NCBI GenBank assembly: GCA_003281685.1
Contig: QCBH01000015.1
Location: 1-38,538, forward strand
DNA: 38,538 nucleotides
Origin: Prochlorococcus sp. AG-347-E23
Lineage (GTDB): Bacteria; Cyanobacteriota; Cyanobacteriia; PCC-6307; Cyanobiaceae
Reading direction: 5' to 3'
Shown here piece after piece: positions 8,738 through 17,918 of this stretch. The position numbers were made by a program, and so were the translations under genes. Numbering within the stretch: the first letter of the stretch is position 1; each line of letters begins with the position of its first letter. The notes beneath the pieces are model-generated. The model saw only the letters and a list, made by a program, of their open reading frames with translations, was not told the DNA's origin and did not search any database.

Positions 8738-9250
8738 TTAACAACCCAGACTATATTCAGTACTCTCTCCTGTGGAACTATTTGTGCCATTAGCAATCGC
8801 ACATAATTGTTTTTGTTGTGTTCGACTAAGAACAGCATCAGTAAAATCTGCACCATCTATTTTTGCTCCCTCAAAATTACTCTCCATTAATAAAGCATTT
8901 GTAAAATTAACATCCGAAAGATCTGCATCTGTAAAGTCTGTTGCATAAGCTAGTGCATCTCTTAAATTGGCTCCATTAAACTTTGAGTTTTGCAATTTAC
9001 TATTATTGAAAACCGCGCCTTCTAAATTACTTTCACTGAAATTAAACCCATTCAAATCAAACTTAACGTATTCATTACCGCTTAAATCTTGACCATGCAT
9101 ATCCGGCTCTAAATTAAGGTCTTGTTGGTTTCTAATCTCAGGGGGTCTTTTAGCCCATGCAGAATTTATAGAATTAAAAAATATAATTCCAACAAGCAAT
9201 AATGCAATTAATGCATTTTTTAGTGAAGGGAAAACAATTGATTTAATCAT
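8738..9250 (-). CDS. Exported pentapeptide-repeat protein, thylakoid-lumen type
   Basis: A 170-residue protein with a hydrophobic signal segment (residues about 9-32) ending in an AWA site, so it is expected in the lumen or periplasm. From about residue 60 it has A(D/N)Lxx-type pentapeptide repeats (SNLEGAVFNNSKLQN, ANLRDALAYATDF and more), forming a short right-handed quadrilateral helix. The end, QQKQLCAIANG...STEYSLGC, has two cysteines that could form a disulfide cap. It looks like the C-terminus of plant thylakoid-lumen pentapeptide proteins. The function is unknown in both lineages. It is the first gene of the run pentapeptide, COG0523 GTPase, zinc ribbon, purS, purQ. Confidence 0.88.
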   Translation of the reverse strand: MIKSIVFPSLKNALIALLLVGIIFFNSINSAWAKRPPEIRNQQDLNLEPDMHGQDLSGNEYVKFDLNGFNFSESNLEGAVFNNSKLQNSKFNGANLRDALAYATDFTDADLSDVNFTNALLMESNFEGAKIDGADFTDAVLSRTQQKQLCAIANGTNSSTGESTEYSLGC

Positions 9251-9313
9251 AATAAAACTGTATTTTAGAACTTAAGTATTTAAAGTTTGTAAGAGTATCT
9301 TAAAGGAAAATAT

Positions 9314-9931
9314 ATGGCAATGTCACTAAAGGTTATTGTTCCTCCTCATCCATTAATAAAACATTGGCTTTCAATATTGCGAGAAAAAAATACTCCAAAT
9401 ATTTTGTACTCAACAGGATATGAACAATTAGGAAAATGGCTTACGTATGAAGCATTACGTAATTGGCTTCCATATAAAAAAGAAATTGTAAATTCTGATA
9501 ATGGGGACGCAGATGGATTCTTTATTAATAATGATTATCCAATAAAAGTGCTCGCAATGTTGCCCGAAGGATTATCTCTTTGGTTTGGGTCTAAAGAGGT
9601 AATTCCTAATGCAACTCTTTCATTAGGAGAACTTCCTAAAACTATTGAATCAAATGAAGGAGTTATTTTTTATTCGGAACAAATAACTACAAAATCGACA
9701 ACATTAGAAACTTTAATTAAATTAAAGGAATTAGGAGTTGATTCCAATAGGATTTTGTTAATAACTGCTATTTGCTCAAATAAAGGGTTAAATAAAATTG
9801 CGAAATTATTCCCTAACCAGGTAATTTACACCTCTTGCATAGATGAGGAAGACGAAAACGCAAAATCATTAGTACCGGGTATTGGGGATCCTATATTGCG
9901 TTTGAGTACAATATATCAAGATAAGAACTAA
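9314..9931 (+). CDS. Degenerate uracil phosphoribosyltransferase-like protein
   Basis: The N-terminus (VIVPPHPLIKHWLSILREKNTP) and the segment PGIGDPILRL near residues 188-197 match UPRTase; the second corresponds to the uracil-binding PGIGDAGDR motif. The PRPP-binding loop, normally VxxxDPMLATG, is not recognisable: the matching region reads LLITAICSNKGLNK. The usual LRAG-type activating motif is also missing. It may therefore lack phosphoribosyl transfer and have another role, or be a diverged PRTase. The length of 205 residues is near normal. ATG codons at 9314 and 9320 are both possible starts, and the first gives only two extra residues. It diverges from the pentapeptide gene and is followed by a small membrane protein 29 bases on. 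Confidence 0.72.
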   Translation: MAMSLKVIVPPHPLIKHWLSILREKNTPNILYSTGYEQLGKWLTYEALRNWLPYKKEIVNSDNGDADGFFINNDYPIKVLAMLPEGLSLWFGSKEVIPNATLSLGELPKTIESNEGVIFYSEQITTKSTTLETLIKLKELGVDSNRILLITAICSNKGLNKIAKLFPNQVIYTSCIDEEDENAKSLVPGIGDPILRLSTIYQDKN

Positions 9932-9960
9932 TATATAATATAGGAGCAAATATTTTACCA

Positions 9961-10251
9961 ATGTCTGAATACAGAGATTCGTCTTCAAATAATCTTTTAT
10001 CATTAATAAGCGGTGCTTTTATTGGAGCAGCAGGTTTAGCTTTGTGGTTAATATCCGAAGCAGACAAAAGAAAGGAGGAAAAGAAACAAAAAGCAATGAT
10101 GTATTCCTCTAGGATTCAAGACGGCTCTGAAGCGATCGATTCAAATGAAAATATAAATGAAGTTCAAGGAGAGAATCTGGAGAAGAAAGTTGAGCAACTT
10201 AATTCTGCAATTGCTGATGTGAGAAAGCAACTTGAAGAGTTGGGGCAATAG
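9961..10251 (+). CDS. Small membrane-anchored coiled-coil protein, unknown
   Basis: A 96-residue protein with one hydrophobic segment (residues about 12-31, LLSLISGAFIGAAGLALWLI). A Lys/Glu-rich stretch follows (DKRKEEKKQK), and the C-terminal heptad-like helix (LEKKVEQLNSAIADVRKQLEEL) suggests a coiled coil. It is probably anchored in the membrane with the rest cytosolic by the positive-inside rule. No known family is recognised. It sits 23 bases before ilvD on the same strand and may share its transcript, which need not mean a shared function. Confidence 0.75.
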   Translation: MSEYRDSSSNNLLSLISGAFIGAAGLALWLISEADKRKEEKKQKAMMYSSRIQDGSEAIDSNENINEVQGENLEKKVEQLNSAIADVRKQLEELGQ

Positions 10252-10274
10252 AATAAAAAAGGTTCTCAAATAAT

Positions 10275-11948
10275 ATGAATAAACTCAGATCATCTGCAAT
10301 AACCCAAGGTGTGCAAAGATCCCCTAACAGATCGATGTTAAGAGCTGTTGGATTTAATGATGAAGATTTTAATAAACCTATTATTGGAGTTGCAAATGGA
10401 TACAGCACCATAACACCATGCAATATGGGTTTAAATAAGTTAGCTCTAAAAGCTGAAGAGTCAATAAAAAGATCCGGTGCGATGCCTCAAATGTTTGGAA
10501 CGATCACAGTAAGTGATGGCATTTCTATGGGGACAGAGGGTATGAAATATTCACTAGTTTCGAGAGAAGTTATTGCTGATTCAATAGAAACAGCATGCAA
10601 TGCTCAGAGTATGGATGGAGTGCTTGCCATAGGTGGGTGCGACAAAAATATGCCAGGTGCCATGATAGCGATTGCAAGAATGAATATCCCCTCAATTTTC
10701 ATTTATGGAGGGACAATTAAACCCGGGAAATTACATGGAGAAGATCTTACTGTTGTTAGTGCATTTGAAGCTGTTGGACAATTAACATCAGGCAAAATTA
10801 ATGAAGAAAGGCTAATCCAAGTTGAGAAAAATTGTATTCCTGGTGCTGGTAGCTGTGGAGGGATGTTTACAGCTAATACAATGTCTGCGGTAATAGAAGT
10901 ATTAGGTTTAAGCCTTCCTCATAGTTCAACTATGGCTGCTGAAGATCTTGAAAAAGAACTAAGTGCAGATAAAAGTGCTGAGATACTAGTCTCTGCGATA
11001 GAAAAAGATATAAGACCTTTAGACCTAATGACTAAGAAAGCATTTGAAAATGCAATATCAGTAATTATGGCAATTGGCGGATCAACAAATGCGGTATTGC
11101 ATATCTTAGCTATTGCGAATACTGCAGGAATAAATATCAATATTAATGATTTTGAGAGAATCAGACAAAAAGTACCGGTTATTTGTGACCTTAAACCGAG
11201 TGGTAAATATGTGACGGTAGATCTTCATAAGGCAGGTGGGATTCCACAAGTAATGAAAATACTTTTGAATGCAGGATTAATTCATGGCGATTGCAAAAAC
11301 ATTGAAGGCAAAACTATCTCAGAATACTTACAGAATATTCCAGATAAGCCACCAACAAATCAAAATGTCATAAGAGATATAGATGACCCTCTTTATAAAA
11401 AAGGACATTTAGCGATATTAAAAGGTAACTTAGCAAGCGAAGGTTCTGTAGCCAAAATTAGCGGAGTAAAAAACCCTGTATTAACAGGTCCAGCAAAGAT
11501 TTTTGAAAGTGAAGAGGATTGTTTAAAATCGATATTAAATAACGATATCAAAGCTGGTGATGTTGTTGTTATTAGAAATGAAGGCCCTGTAGGAGGTCCA
11601 GGCATGAGAGAAATGTTAGCTCCAACATCTGCAATTGTTGGTCAAGGCCTCGGAGAGAAGGTCGCTTTAATTACCGATGGCAGATTTAGCGGTGGTACCT
11701 ATGGTCTGGTTGTAGGTCATATAGCCCCAGAGGCTGCTGTTGGCGGGAATATTGCTTTAATAAAACAGGGTGATTTAATTACAGTAGATGCTGTAAAGCA
11801 ACTTATTGAAGTTGATTTATCTGACGAAGAATTAGAAAAAAGAAAAAAAGATTGGGTAAAACCTACACCAAAATACAAAAGAGGGATACTTTCAAAATAT
11901 TCGAAAATCGTGAGCACATCAAGTTTAGGGGCTGTTACTGATTTATAG
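10275..11948 (+). CDS. ilvD: Dihydroxy-acid dehydratase
   Basis: IlvD dehydrates 2,3-dihydroxy-isovalerate and 2,3-dihydroxy-3-methylvalerate in valine and isoleucine synthesis. The Fe-S cluster cysteines are visible at 49 (TPCNMGLN), 122 (GGCDKNMPG) and 194 ([14 protein letters not shown]). The last two lie in the two IlvD/Edd signature regions. GGSTNAVLH and the C-terminal [10 protein letters not shown] complete the family pattern. Three cluster cysteines fit the [2Fe-2S] plant/cyanobacterial type. The 557-residue length is normal. The gene converges on the minus-strand unknown gene at 11970, with only a 21-base spacer and no convincing terminator. Confidence 0.97.
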   Translation: MNKLRSSAITQGVQRSPNRSMLRAVGFNDEDFNKPIIGVANGYSTITPCNMGLNKLALKAEESIKRSGAMPQMFGTITVSDGISMGTEGMKYSLVSREVIADSIETACNAQSMDGVLAIGGCDKNMPGAMIAIARMNIPSIFIYGGTIKPGKLHGEDLTVVSAFEAVGQLTSGKINEERLIQVEKNCIPGAGSCGGMFTANTMSAVIEVLGLSLPHSSTMAAEDLEKELSADKSAEILVSAIEKDIRPLDLMTKKAFENAISVIMAIGGSTNAVLHILAIANTAGINININDFERIRQKVPVICDLKPSGKYVTVDLHKAGGIPQVMKILLNAGLIHGDCKNIEGKTISEYLQNIPDKPPTNQNVIRDIDDPLYKKGHLAILKGNLASEGSVAKISGVKNPVLTGPAKIFESEEDCLKSILNNDIKAGDVVVIRNEGPVGGPGMREMLAPTSAIVGQGLGEKVALITDGRFSGGTYGLVVGHIAPEAAVGGNIALIKQGDLITVDAVKQLIEVDLSDEELEKRKKDWVKPTPKYKRGILSKYSKIVSTSSLGAVTDL

Positions 11949-11969
11949 ATCAGCTCAAGGTTTATTTTC

Positions 11970-12356
11970 TTAATCAATAAAGCTTTTTATCCTATTTGCT
12001 AAGTTTTCCAATCTAGCGCTGTATTTTGGTGAGTTGCATTTTTTTCCATTATTGCTATTCATCCACAATGTTTTAACTCCACACCACAATATTGGTTCAT
12101 CAGGAAAGTTAAGCTTAGAGATAACTAAAACTAACTCTTTATTTGATTTGAAAAGTTCTAATTCAAGATCGTAAATTTCTAATCTTTTACCTTCTTTATC
12201 TCGACATAAGATATTAACCGTCAAATCAATATCTTCTACTTCGATTTCGTATTCACCATTTATTTTTACGACAGAATGAACAAAAGGTTTATTTGTTAAA
12301 TCTGCTGACTTAGCGATTAAGCTCTCTATATTTTTAGATGGATTTTCAAAAAACAC
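11970..12356 (-). CDS. Conserved-type small protein of unknown function
   Basis: A 128-residue soluble protein with no signal peptide or membrane segment. It alternates charged strands (EYEIEVEDIDLTVNILCRD, then KRLEIYDLELELF) with a short C-terminal helix (ARLENLANRIKSFID), suggesting a small beta-sheet domain. Its ATG lies inside the last codons of the CIA30-family gene (11-base overlap), which suggests coupled translation. It ends the long minus-strand run that begins at glpX. I do not recognise the family. Confidence 0.7.
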   Translation of the reverse strand: MFFENPSKNIESLIAKSADLTNKPFVHSVVKINGEYEIEVEDIDLTVNILCRDKEGKRLEIYDLELELFKSNKELVLVISKLNFPDEPILWCGVKTLWMNSNNGKKCNSPKYSARLENLANRIKSFID

Positions 12357-12894
12357 TTATTGATTTAATTAAAACTTTTATGGAACCTTGTTTAAACTCA
12401 TTATTAAGCAATCCATCATCACCAAACTTAGAGTGTAGTAGTTGCAATCTTTTAATTTTAGAAGGCTTGAATTTAAATGGGAATCTTACCTTATTAGCTC
12501 TTACTGAAGGTTTTAGATCACTAAACAGAATTTGAACATTTGTTGTTCCGAATTTTTTTGTTGGGAATGATTTAATCCATCTAAGACCACCTGGAATAAA
12601 TTCTGTTAGTCCAAGGAGATCATCTTCACAAGCGACAGCAAATTTAAAAGTTCTTCCTTGTCCATCAACATTTAATTCGAAGGATGAATATTCAGATAAG
12701 TTTAAAGAGGGTTTAAAAATAGGCGATCTACAACTAACAAATCCTCCTGCTTTCTCGACAATATTACCCTTTAATAACAACCCAGAATTTGAAATTTCAC
12801 AAAAAGCTGAACTTGATCCGCCCATCACAGTATCATTTAATGTTTTCCAACCATCAAACCCCTTTTTTTGGAACAAAAAATTTTTTTTACTCAT
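12346..12894 (-). CDS. CIA30-family protein (complex I intermediate-associated 30-like)
   Basis: A 182-residue protein with the CIA30 hallmark W...NDTVMGGSSS (residues about 16-29), followed by a beta-sandwich pattern (GNIVEKAGGFVSCRSP, then SSFELNVDGQGRTFKFAV). In mitochondria CIA30 assists complex I assembly. In cyanobacteria the domain occurs widely and its role is less clear, possibly NDH-1 or other assembly. No signal peptide is visible. It starts 30 bases after the pgl stop and overlaps the next gene by 11 bases, so it belongs to the gnd-pgl transcript. Confidence 0.87.
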   Translation of the reverse strand: MSKKNFLFQKKGFDGWKTLNDTVMGGSSSAFCEISNSGLLLKGNIVEKAGGFVSCRSPIFKPSLNLSEYSSFELNVDGQGRTFKFAVACEDDLLGLTEFIPGGLRWIKSFPTKKFGTTNVQILFSDLKPSVRANKVRFPFKFKPSKIKRLQLLHSKFGDDGLLNNEFKQGSIKVLIKSISVF

Positions 12895-12924
12895 TAAATA
12901 ATTTAGATAATTAATAGACTTTAA

Positions 12925-13662
12925 CTAAATTTCTAATTCTTTTGCTGATTCCTGATCACAAAATATTGAAATTTGATTGATAGATTTTATTAATTTAGAT
13001 GGTGTTCTATCTGGTGGCTCCTTTTCATCTAATAACCTCTCAAGAGCAATTCTTTTATTGGCTCCACTAACCAAAAATACTATCTTTGATGAGGCCGAAA
13101 GGACCTTTGGCGTTAATGAAATTCTTTTTAATCCTTTGCCTTCATTAAAAATCACAAAATCATCTACATTATTATTTTTTTGATAAGGAAAAAGTGAAGC
13201 TGTATGACCATCGTCTCCAAGACCTAATAAAGTTAAATCAAATGAGGGAGGGTTTGATCCGCATTTTTCAAATAATTTAGAAATAAATTGATTTTTTGTA
13301 GCTTCATCATCAGCGTTTACTTCATTAAAAATTTCATAAAAATAAGCTTTAGATCCAAAACTAGTTAACAAAGAATTTTTCAACATTAACGAGTTACTTA
13401 ATTCTGAATTTGGATTAACACATCTTTCGTCTCCTAAAAAAACATCAACAAAATCCCATTTAAGATTGCTTTTAGAAAGCAGTTGATACACAGACTTAGG
13501 TGTTGAACCACCACTTACACAAAATTTGAACCTGTCTTTCTTTTTTAAAGTATGAATAATGTGACTTTCAATAAACTTAAAAACAGCTATTGATAGTTTT
13601 AACTTGTCTTTGTATATATTTACGGTGTATCCATTTTTGACCTTTTCAATCATTTCATCCAT
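12925..13662 (-). CDS. pgl: 6-phosphogluconolactonase
   Basis: Pgl hydrolyses 6-phosphogluconolactone in the oxidative pentose phosphate pathway, which supplies NADPH at night. Family motifs are FCVSGGSTPKSVYQLL (sugar-phosphate isomerase fold), VFLGDERCVNPNSELSN and LGLGDDGHTASLFP, the last carrying the catalytic His. The length is 245 residues. The ATG at 13662 lies inside the end of gnd, giving a 13-base overlap. A second in-frame ATG at 13653 is also possible. The overlap with gnd, which acts on the product, supports a shared transcript. Confidence 0.94.
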   Translation of the reverse strand: MDEMIEKVKNGYTVNIYKDKLKLSIAVFKFIESHIIHTLKKKDRFKFCVSGGSTPKSVYQLLSKSNLKWDFVDVFLGDERCVNPNSELSNSLMLKNSLLTSFGSKAYFYEIFNEVNADDEATKNQFISKLFEKCGSNPPSFDLTLLGLGDDGHTASLFPYQKNNNVDDFVIFNEGKGLKRISLTPKVLSASSKIVFLVSGANKRIALERLLDEKEPPDRTPSKLIKSINQISIFCDQESAKELEI

Positions 13663-15068
13663 TCAGTATGAAAACTGCCTTCCTTATCAATTCTTTCATA
13701 TGTATGAGAGCCAAAACAGTCTCTCATTGCCTGAACAAGATTCTGAGGAAGTCTATTGGTTCTATAACTATTCAAATAATCTAAAGTACTTGATAGGCAT
13801 GGTACTGGTATGCCTGATTTTGTAGATAAAGAAACTACTTTAGCTAAGTTATCTAATCTTATCCCGATTTCATTATTGAACCAATCATCAAAAATTAAAT
13901 TTTTTAGATTAGGGTCTTTGTTATAAGCATCTTGAATTTTACTTAATAATTTTGATCTAATTATGCAACCACCTTTCCATATTTGAGCAATTGACGGCAT
14001 ATTCAAACCATAGTTATATACTGCAGATGCTTCTCTTAAAATATCCATACCTTGGGCATAGCTAGCAATTGTGGCAAGGACTACAGCATCAAATAAAGGT
14101 TTCATTCCATCTGATATATTTCCTAAATCAAAATCCTCTATCTCTTTAGATGGAATAGTTTTTTCAATCTCGCTACGTTGCTCTTTTAAAGAACTCATTA
14201 CTCTTGCATTTAAAGATGCATAAATAGTTGGGACTGATACACCCAGTTCTAAAGCACTTACAACAGTCCATAACCCAGTACCTTTCTGGCCAGCTTTATC
14301 TAATATTTTTTCGACGACATCATCTCCAGTTATCTCATCTTTTGTATTTAGACAAATCTCTGTTATCTCAACAAGATAAGAAGCTAATTCATCAGTCTTA
14401 TTCCAAATACCAAATACCTCTGACATCTGCTTTCCATTCATACCTTTGACTCTCTTCATAAGGTCATAAGCTTCTGCCAGTATTTGTTCAATTCCATATT
14501 CAATTCCATTGTGAACAGTCTTTACAAAATGACCTGAGCCTCCTGGTCCAACATATGCAACACAAGGTCCGTCTTCAACTTTTGCAGCCATTTTTGTTAA
14601 TAAGCTTTCTATTGCATCATATGAAACCTTAGTACCGCCTGGCATCATACTTGGCCCTTCTAAAGCTCCTTTGGCACCACCTGAGACTCCCATTCCAATG
14701 TATCCAAAACTTTTACTTTCAAGAGTATTTACCCTTCTTTCTGTATCTTTAAATTGAGAATTACCTCCATCTATTAATAAATCTCCTTCCTCAAGATATC
14801 CAGAAATATTGTCTATAACAGCATCAGTTGCGGGTCCAGCTTTTACCATCATTAGAATTCTTCTAGGTCTCTCTAGCTTATTAACAAATTCTTGAAGAGT
14901 TTCTGCTCCCTCTATATTCTTCCCAAGGCCACGACCTTGCAAAAATTCTTCAGTTTTTGAGTAAGTCCTATTAAAAACTACACTAGAAAATCCATTTCTC
15001 TCTGCGTTAAGAACTAAATTTTCGCCCATAACACCAAGACCTATTAAACCAAAATGTGCCTTGGACAT
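13650..15068 (-). CDS. gnd: 6-phosphogluconate dehydrogenase, decarboxylating
   Basis: Gnd oxidises 6-phosphogluconate to ribulose 5-phosphate and CO2, yielding NADPH. GLIGLGVMGENL (residues 7-18) is the Rossmann motif. NRT (33-35) at the second strand favours NADP. GVSGGAKGALEGPSMMPGG and KTVHNGIEYG hold the substrate and catalytic residues, including the KxxHNGIEY lysine. The 472-residue length is standard. The gene overlaps pgl by 13 bases. The start is an ATG about 20 bases after a candidate promoter. Confidence 0.97.
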   Translation of the reverse strand: MSKAHFGLIGLGVMGENLVLNAERNGFSSVVFNRTYSKTEEFLQGRGLGKNIEGAETLQEFVNKLERPRRILMMVKAGPATDAVIDNISGYLEEGDLLIDGGNSQFKDTERRVNTLESKSFGYIGMGVSGGAKGALEGPSMMPGGTKVSYDAIESLLTKMAAKVEDGPCVAYVGPGGSGHFVKTVHNGIEYGIEQILAEAYDLMKRVKGMNGKQMSEVFGIWNKTDELASYLVEITEICLNTKDEITGDDVVEKILDKAGQKGTGLWTVVSALELGVSVPTIYASLNARVMSSLKEQRSEIEKTIPSKEIEDFDLGNISDGMKPLFDAVVLATIASYAQGMDILREASAVYNYGLNMPSIAQIWKGGCIIRSKLLSKIQDAYNKDPNLKNLIFDDWFNNEIGIRLDNLAKVVSLSTKSGIPVPCLSSTLDYLNSYRTNRLPQNLVQAMRDCFGSHTYERIDKEGSFHTEWMK

Positions 15069-15089
15069 AAAAAATTAAAAAACTCAATA

Positions 15090-15095
15090 AATATA
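15090..15095 (-). promoter_or_regulatory. Possible -10 element for gnd-pgl
   Basis: On the minus strand, TATATT lies 22 bases before the gnd start, in the 95-base spacer after glgC. The upstream TTGTTG/TTTTGT candidates for a -35 sit at 14-16 bases and are poor. The call is based on position and a five-of-six match to TATAAT only. Confidence 0.33.
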
Positions 15096-15163
15096 GTGTG
15101 CCTACAACTCAACAAAATTGCTCAAAAAAAAAACTTATGTCAGCGAAAAATGATCGAAAAGAT

Positions 15164-16459
15164 TTAAATAATAGTTCCGTTTGCAATAGTTGCATTTTTA
15201 ACTACTACAACAATTCCATTTCTGATATAAAAGCCTAATTCTGGCTTATCTGCTTCTTCTACTCGATCTTTATTAATGATCACAACATTATCACCAATTC
15301 TTGTATTCTTATCAAGAATTGCTCTTTTTACAGTAGTTCCTTCCCCTACTCCAAGAGGTGTTCCTCCTCCTTTTCTTAATTCAATCCTCTCTTCAGGTGA
15401 TTCAAAGAAATCGGCACCCATAACAAGAGTGTCCTCAAGAACCGAATCACTTTCAATCCTGCTTCTTACACCTAAAACACAATGCAAAATACTACATGAC
15501 ATCAAGATTGTACCTTCACAAACTATTGAATCAGTAATTTGAGCATCTACTAGTTTAGAAGGGGGAAGAAATCTTGGTCTTGTATAAATTGGAAATTTTT
15601 CATCATAAAAACTAAATGGAGGTTTTGGTTGCTCAGTCAAGGCAAGGTTTGACTCAAAAAATGCCCCAATGGTACCGATATCTTCCCAGTAATCATCGAA
15701 TACATAACTTTTAAGAGTGTCGCCCCTATTGAGGGCTTCAGGAATTATATCCTTACCAAAATCCGTATAACTAGGAAATTTATTTAAAAGATCGAAAAGA
15801 GTATTTCTGCTAAAAACGTAAATACCCATAGAGGCTAGATAGGGTTTTTCTATAGCTGACTCTTTACTTAATCCAAATTTTGAAGTATCTACTGCCATTG
15901 CCTTTAACTTCTCTCCAGTGGGCTTTTCACTGAATTCTTTTATATTTCCTATATCATCTGTTCTCATGAGGCCAAAACCTTCTGCTTGAGCCTCATCAAC
16001 AGGCAAAGCTGCAACAGTTAAGTCAGCACCATTATCTCTATGATGTTGAACAAATAAACTGTAATCCATTCTGTACAGTTGATCCCCTGACAATATTAAA
16101 TATTCATCAACATCCCACTCTTGAAATAACCATTGGTATTTTCTTACGGCATCAGCGGTACCTTCAAACCATGTGGGACTATCAGGAGTCTGTTGCGCGG
16201 CCAAAACCTCCACAAATCCTTGGCCGAAAGGGCCATTCAAATTATAAGTTCTTCCTATATGTCTATTTAAAGATGCACTATTGAACTGGGTCAATACATA
16301 CATTTTTTCAATGCCTGAATTTATACAATTACTAATTGGGATATCTATTAAACGATACTTACCTGCCAAAGGCACAGCAGGTTTAGCCCTCATTTTTGTT
16401 AAAGGGTAAAGTCTAGAACCTTTTCCTCCTCCGAGGATTATGGCCAACACACGCTTCAT
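15164..16459 (-). CDS. glgC: Glucose-1-phosphate adenylyltransferase (ADP-glucose pyrophosphorylase)
   Basis: GlgC makes ADP-glucose, the committed step of glycogen storage, and in cyanobacteria is activated by 3-phosphoglycerate. The N-terminus [18 protein letters not shown] is the nucleotidyltransferase signature, with [20 protein letters not shown] next. [12 protein letters not shown] binds the sugar-nucleotide. The C-terminal part has the left-handed beta-helix repeats typical of the family ([13 protein letters not shown], then [16 protein letters not shown]). Its 431 residues match the cyanobacterial and plant small-subunit type. It lies downstream of hemA with a 130-base spacer, so it probably has its own promoter. 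Confidence 0.96.
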   Translation of the reverse strand: MKRVLAIILGGGKGSRLYPLTKMRAKPAVPLAGKYRLIDIPISNCINSGIEKMYVLTQFNSASLNRHIGRTYNLNGPFGQGFVEVLAAQQTPDSPTWFEGTADAVRKYQWLFQEWDVDEYLILSGDQLYRMDYSLFVQHHRDNGADLTVAALPVDEAQAEGFGLMRTDDIGNIKEFSEKPTGEKLKAMAVDTSKFGLSKESAIEKPYLASMGIYVFSRNTLFDLLNKFPSYTDFGKDIIPEALNRGDTLKSYVFDDYWEDIGTIGAFFESNLALTEQPKPPFSFYDEKFPIYTRPRFLPPSKLVDAQITDSIVCEGTILMSCSILHCVLGVRSRIESDSVLEDTLVMGADFFESPEERIELRKGGGTPLGVGEGTTVKRAILDKNTRIGDNVVIINKDRVEEADKPELGFYIRNGIVVVVKNATIANGTII

Positions 16460-16589
16460 TAAATCTAATGGAGGTAGATATACAACTACTTAAAGTAACT
16501 GATTATGGGCATTTTTAGAAATACTAATGGTCAGTTTACGAAGGTATTTCGATAAATCACTAGAAAAACTTAATATAAATTGAGAAAAA

Positions 16590-17900
16590 TTAGTTATTTT
16601 TGTCCTCTTCTACTAAAGAAAACAATTTTTCAACGATTTTCAAAGAAACTTGTCTTTCTTCTCTTGATTGAGGACTTCTCAACTTGGTAACAGGGGTGTG
16701 AAGTATTTTATTGATAATTCCTTTAGTAAGAGCTTCAACAACTTTTCTTTCTCGAGCCGAAAAATCTGGTCCCATCCTACTAAGTGCTTTTTGCAATTCC
16801 TCTTTTCTAATTAACTCCAAATCTGATCTAAGTTTATTAATAACTGGAACCGCCTCTAAACTTGCCCACCATTCTAGAAAAATGATCCTTTCTTCTTCTA
16901 CTAAAGATTCCGCTTCCTTTGCTATTTTCTGCCTAAATTCTTGGTTTCTTGAAACGACCTCTTGTAAGTCATCAACATCAAATGATTTTACAAATTCATG
17001 TTGTTTGACATCATTAGATATATTTCTCGGTACACCAATATCAATAAATTTAAGTCTATTACTCAAATTTAATTTTTCAATTTTTGCGAGATCTATAATT
17101 GGCTCTTCAGAAGCAGTACTGGTAAAAACAATGGAAGATAGTGATATGTTTTCTTCTAATTCGTTTAACCCTCTACAAACAATCTCTAAATCAGGGAAGT
17201 CTTGAGCAAGATTTAATGCTCTATCAATATTTCTATTTAAAAGGATAAGTTTATGACATCCTTTTGATTTTAAATGAGTTATTAAAAGCCTACTCATTCG
17301 TCCCGCGCCAACAACAAGAACGTTCTCGGATTCCAAACTTACAAGAGTATCAAAACCCTTTTCTTGTCCAATTTTTAATTGGGCAAGTTCTACCGCTGCT
17401 GAACTAATTGATACGGCTCCAGTTCCTAAATTTGTTTCAGATCTTACTTTTTTACCTGTACTAACTGATTGAGTTAATAATCTATTAAGAATTGGCCCAG
17501 TAGATTGATTCTCTTGACCTAATCTCATCATTTTTTTTACCTGCGAAAGGATTTGTCCTTCCCCTAAAACGAGGCTATCGAGTCCTGCCGAGACTTTCAT
17601 CAAATGCAAAACTGCTTCTTCCTGTCTAAAGCAAAAAAGATGTGGATTTAAATCTTCAAAAATAATTCCAGAATATTCTGATATAAATTCTTTTATAGAT
17701 GAAATTCCAGTATTTTTATCCTTTACTAATGCATATATTTCCAACCTATTGCAAGTACTTAAGATTGACACCTCTAATACATCAGAGAAAGTTTTTAATG
17801 CTTTCAATGATTCTGTTATGGATTGGTCAGGTATACTTAATTTCTCACGCACTTCAACAGGTGCCGTGCGATGACTCAGTCCGACGACAACAATATGCAT
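16590..17900 (-). CDS. hemA: Glutamyl-tRNA reductase
   Basis: HemA reduces glutamyl-tRNA to glutamate 1-semialdehyde, the first committed and most regulated step of heme, chlorophyll and bilin synthesis. VVGLSHRTAPVEVREKL opens the catalytic domain and Cys50 in LSTCNRLEIY is the thioester nucleophile. LGEGQILSQVKK is another signature and VLVVGAGRMSRL is the NADPH-binding motif. The C-terminal helices form the dimerisation domain. The length is 436 residues. Its ATG lies 18 bases after the glpX stop, so glpX and hemA are likely co-transcribed, linking carbon fixation with pigment supply. Confidence 0.97.
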   Translation of the reverse strand: MHIVVVGLSHRTAPVEVREKLSIPDQSITESLKALKTFSDVLEVSILSTCNRLEIYALVKDKNTGISSIKEFISEYSGIIFEDLNPHLFCFRQEEAVLHLMKVSAGLDSLVLGEGQILSQVKKMMRLGQENQSTGPILNRLLTQSVSTGKKVRSETNLGTGAVSISSAAVELAQLKIGQEKGFDTLVSLESENVLVVGAGRMSRLLITHLKSKGCHKLILLNRNIDRALNLAQDFPDLEIVCRGLNELEENISLSSIVFTSTASEEPIIDLAKIEKLNLSNRLKFIDIGVPRNISNDVKQHEFVKSFDVDDLQEVVSRNQEFRQKIAKEAESLVEEERIIFLEWWASLEAVPVINKLRSDLELIRKEELQKALSRMGPDFSARERKVVEALTKGIINKILHTPVTKLRSPQSREERQVSLKIVEKLFSLVEEDKNN

Positions 17901-17918
17901 AATATCAACAATAAATTT

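Noticed and set aside
12338..12535. 65-residue plus-strand frame across the CIA30 gene end
   Set aside because: It is antisense to conserved coding sequence, with no motif or credible start context.
16711..17205. 164-residue open frame on the plus strand inside hemA
   Set aside because: It lies antisense to the well-supported hemA, has Ser/Leu/Ile-rich composition typical of reverse-strand reading in AT-rich DNA, and has no recognisable domain.
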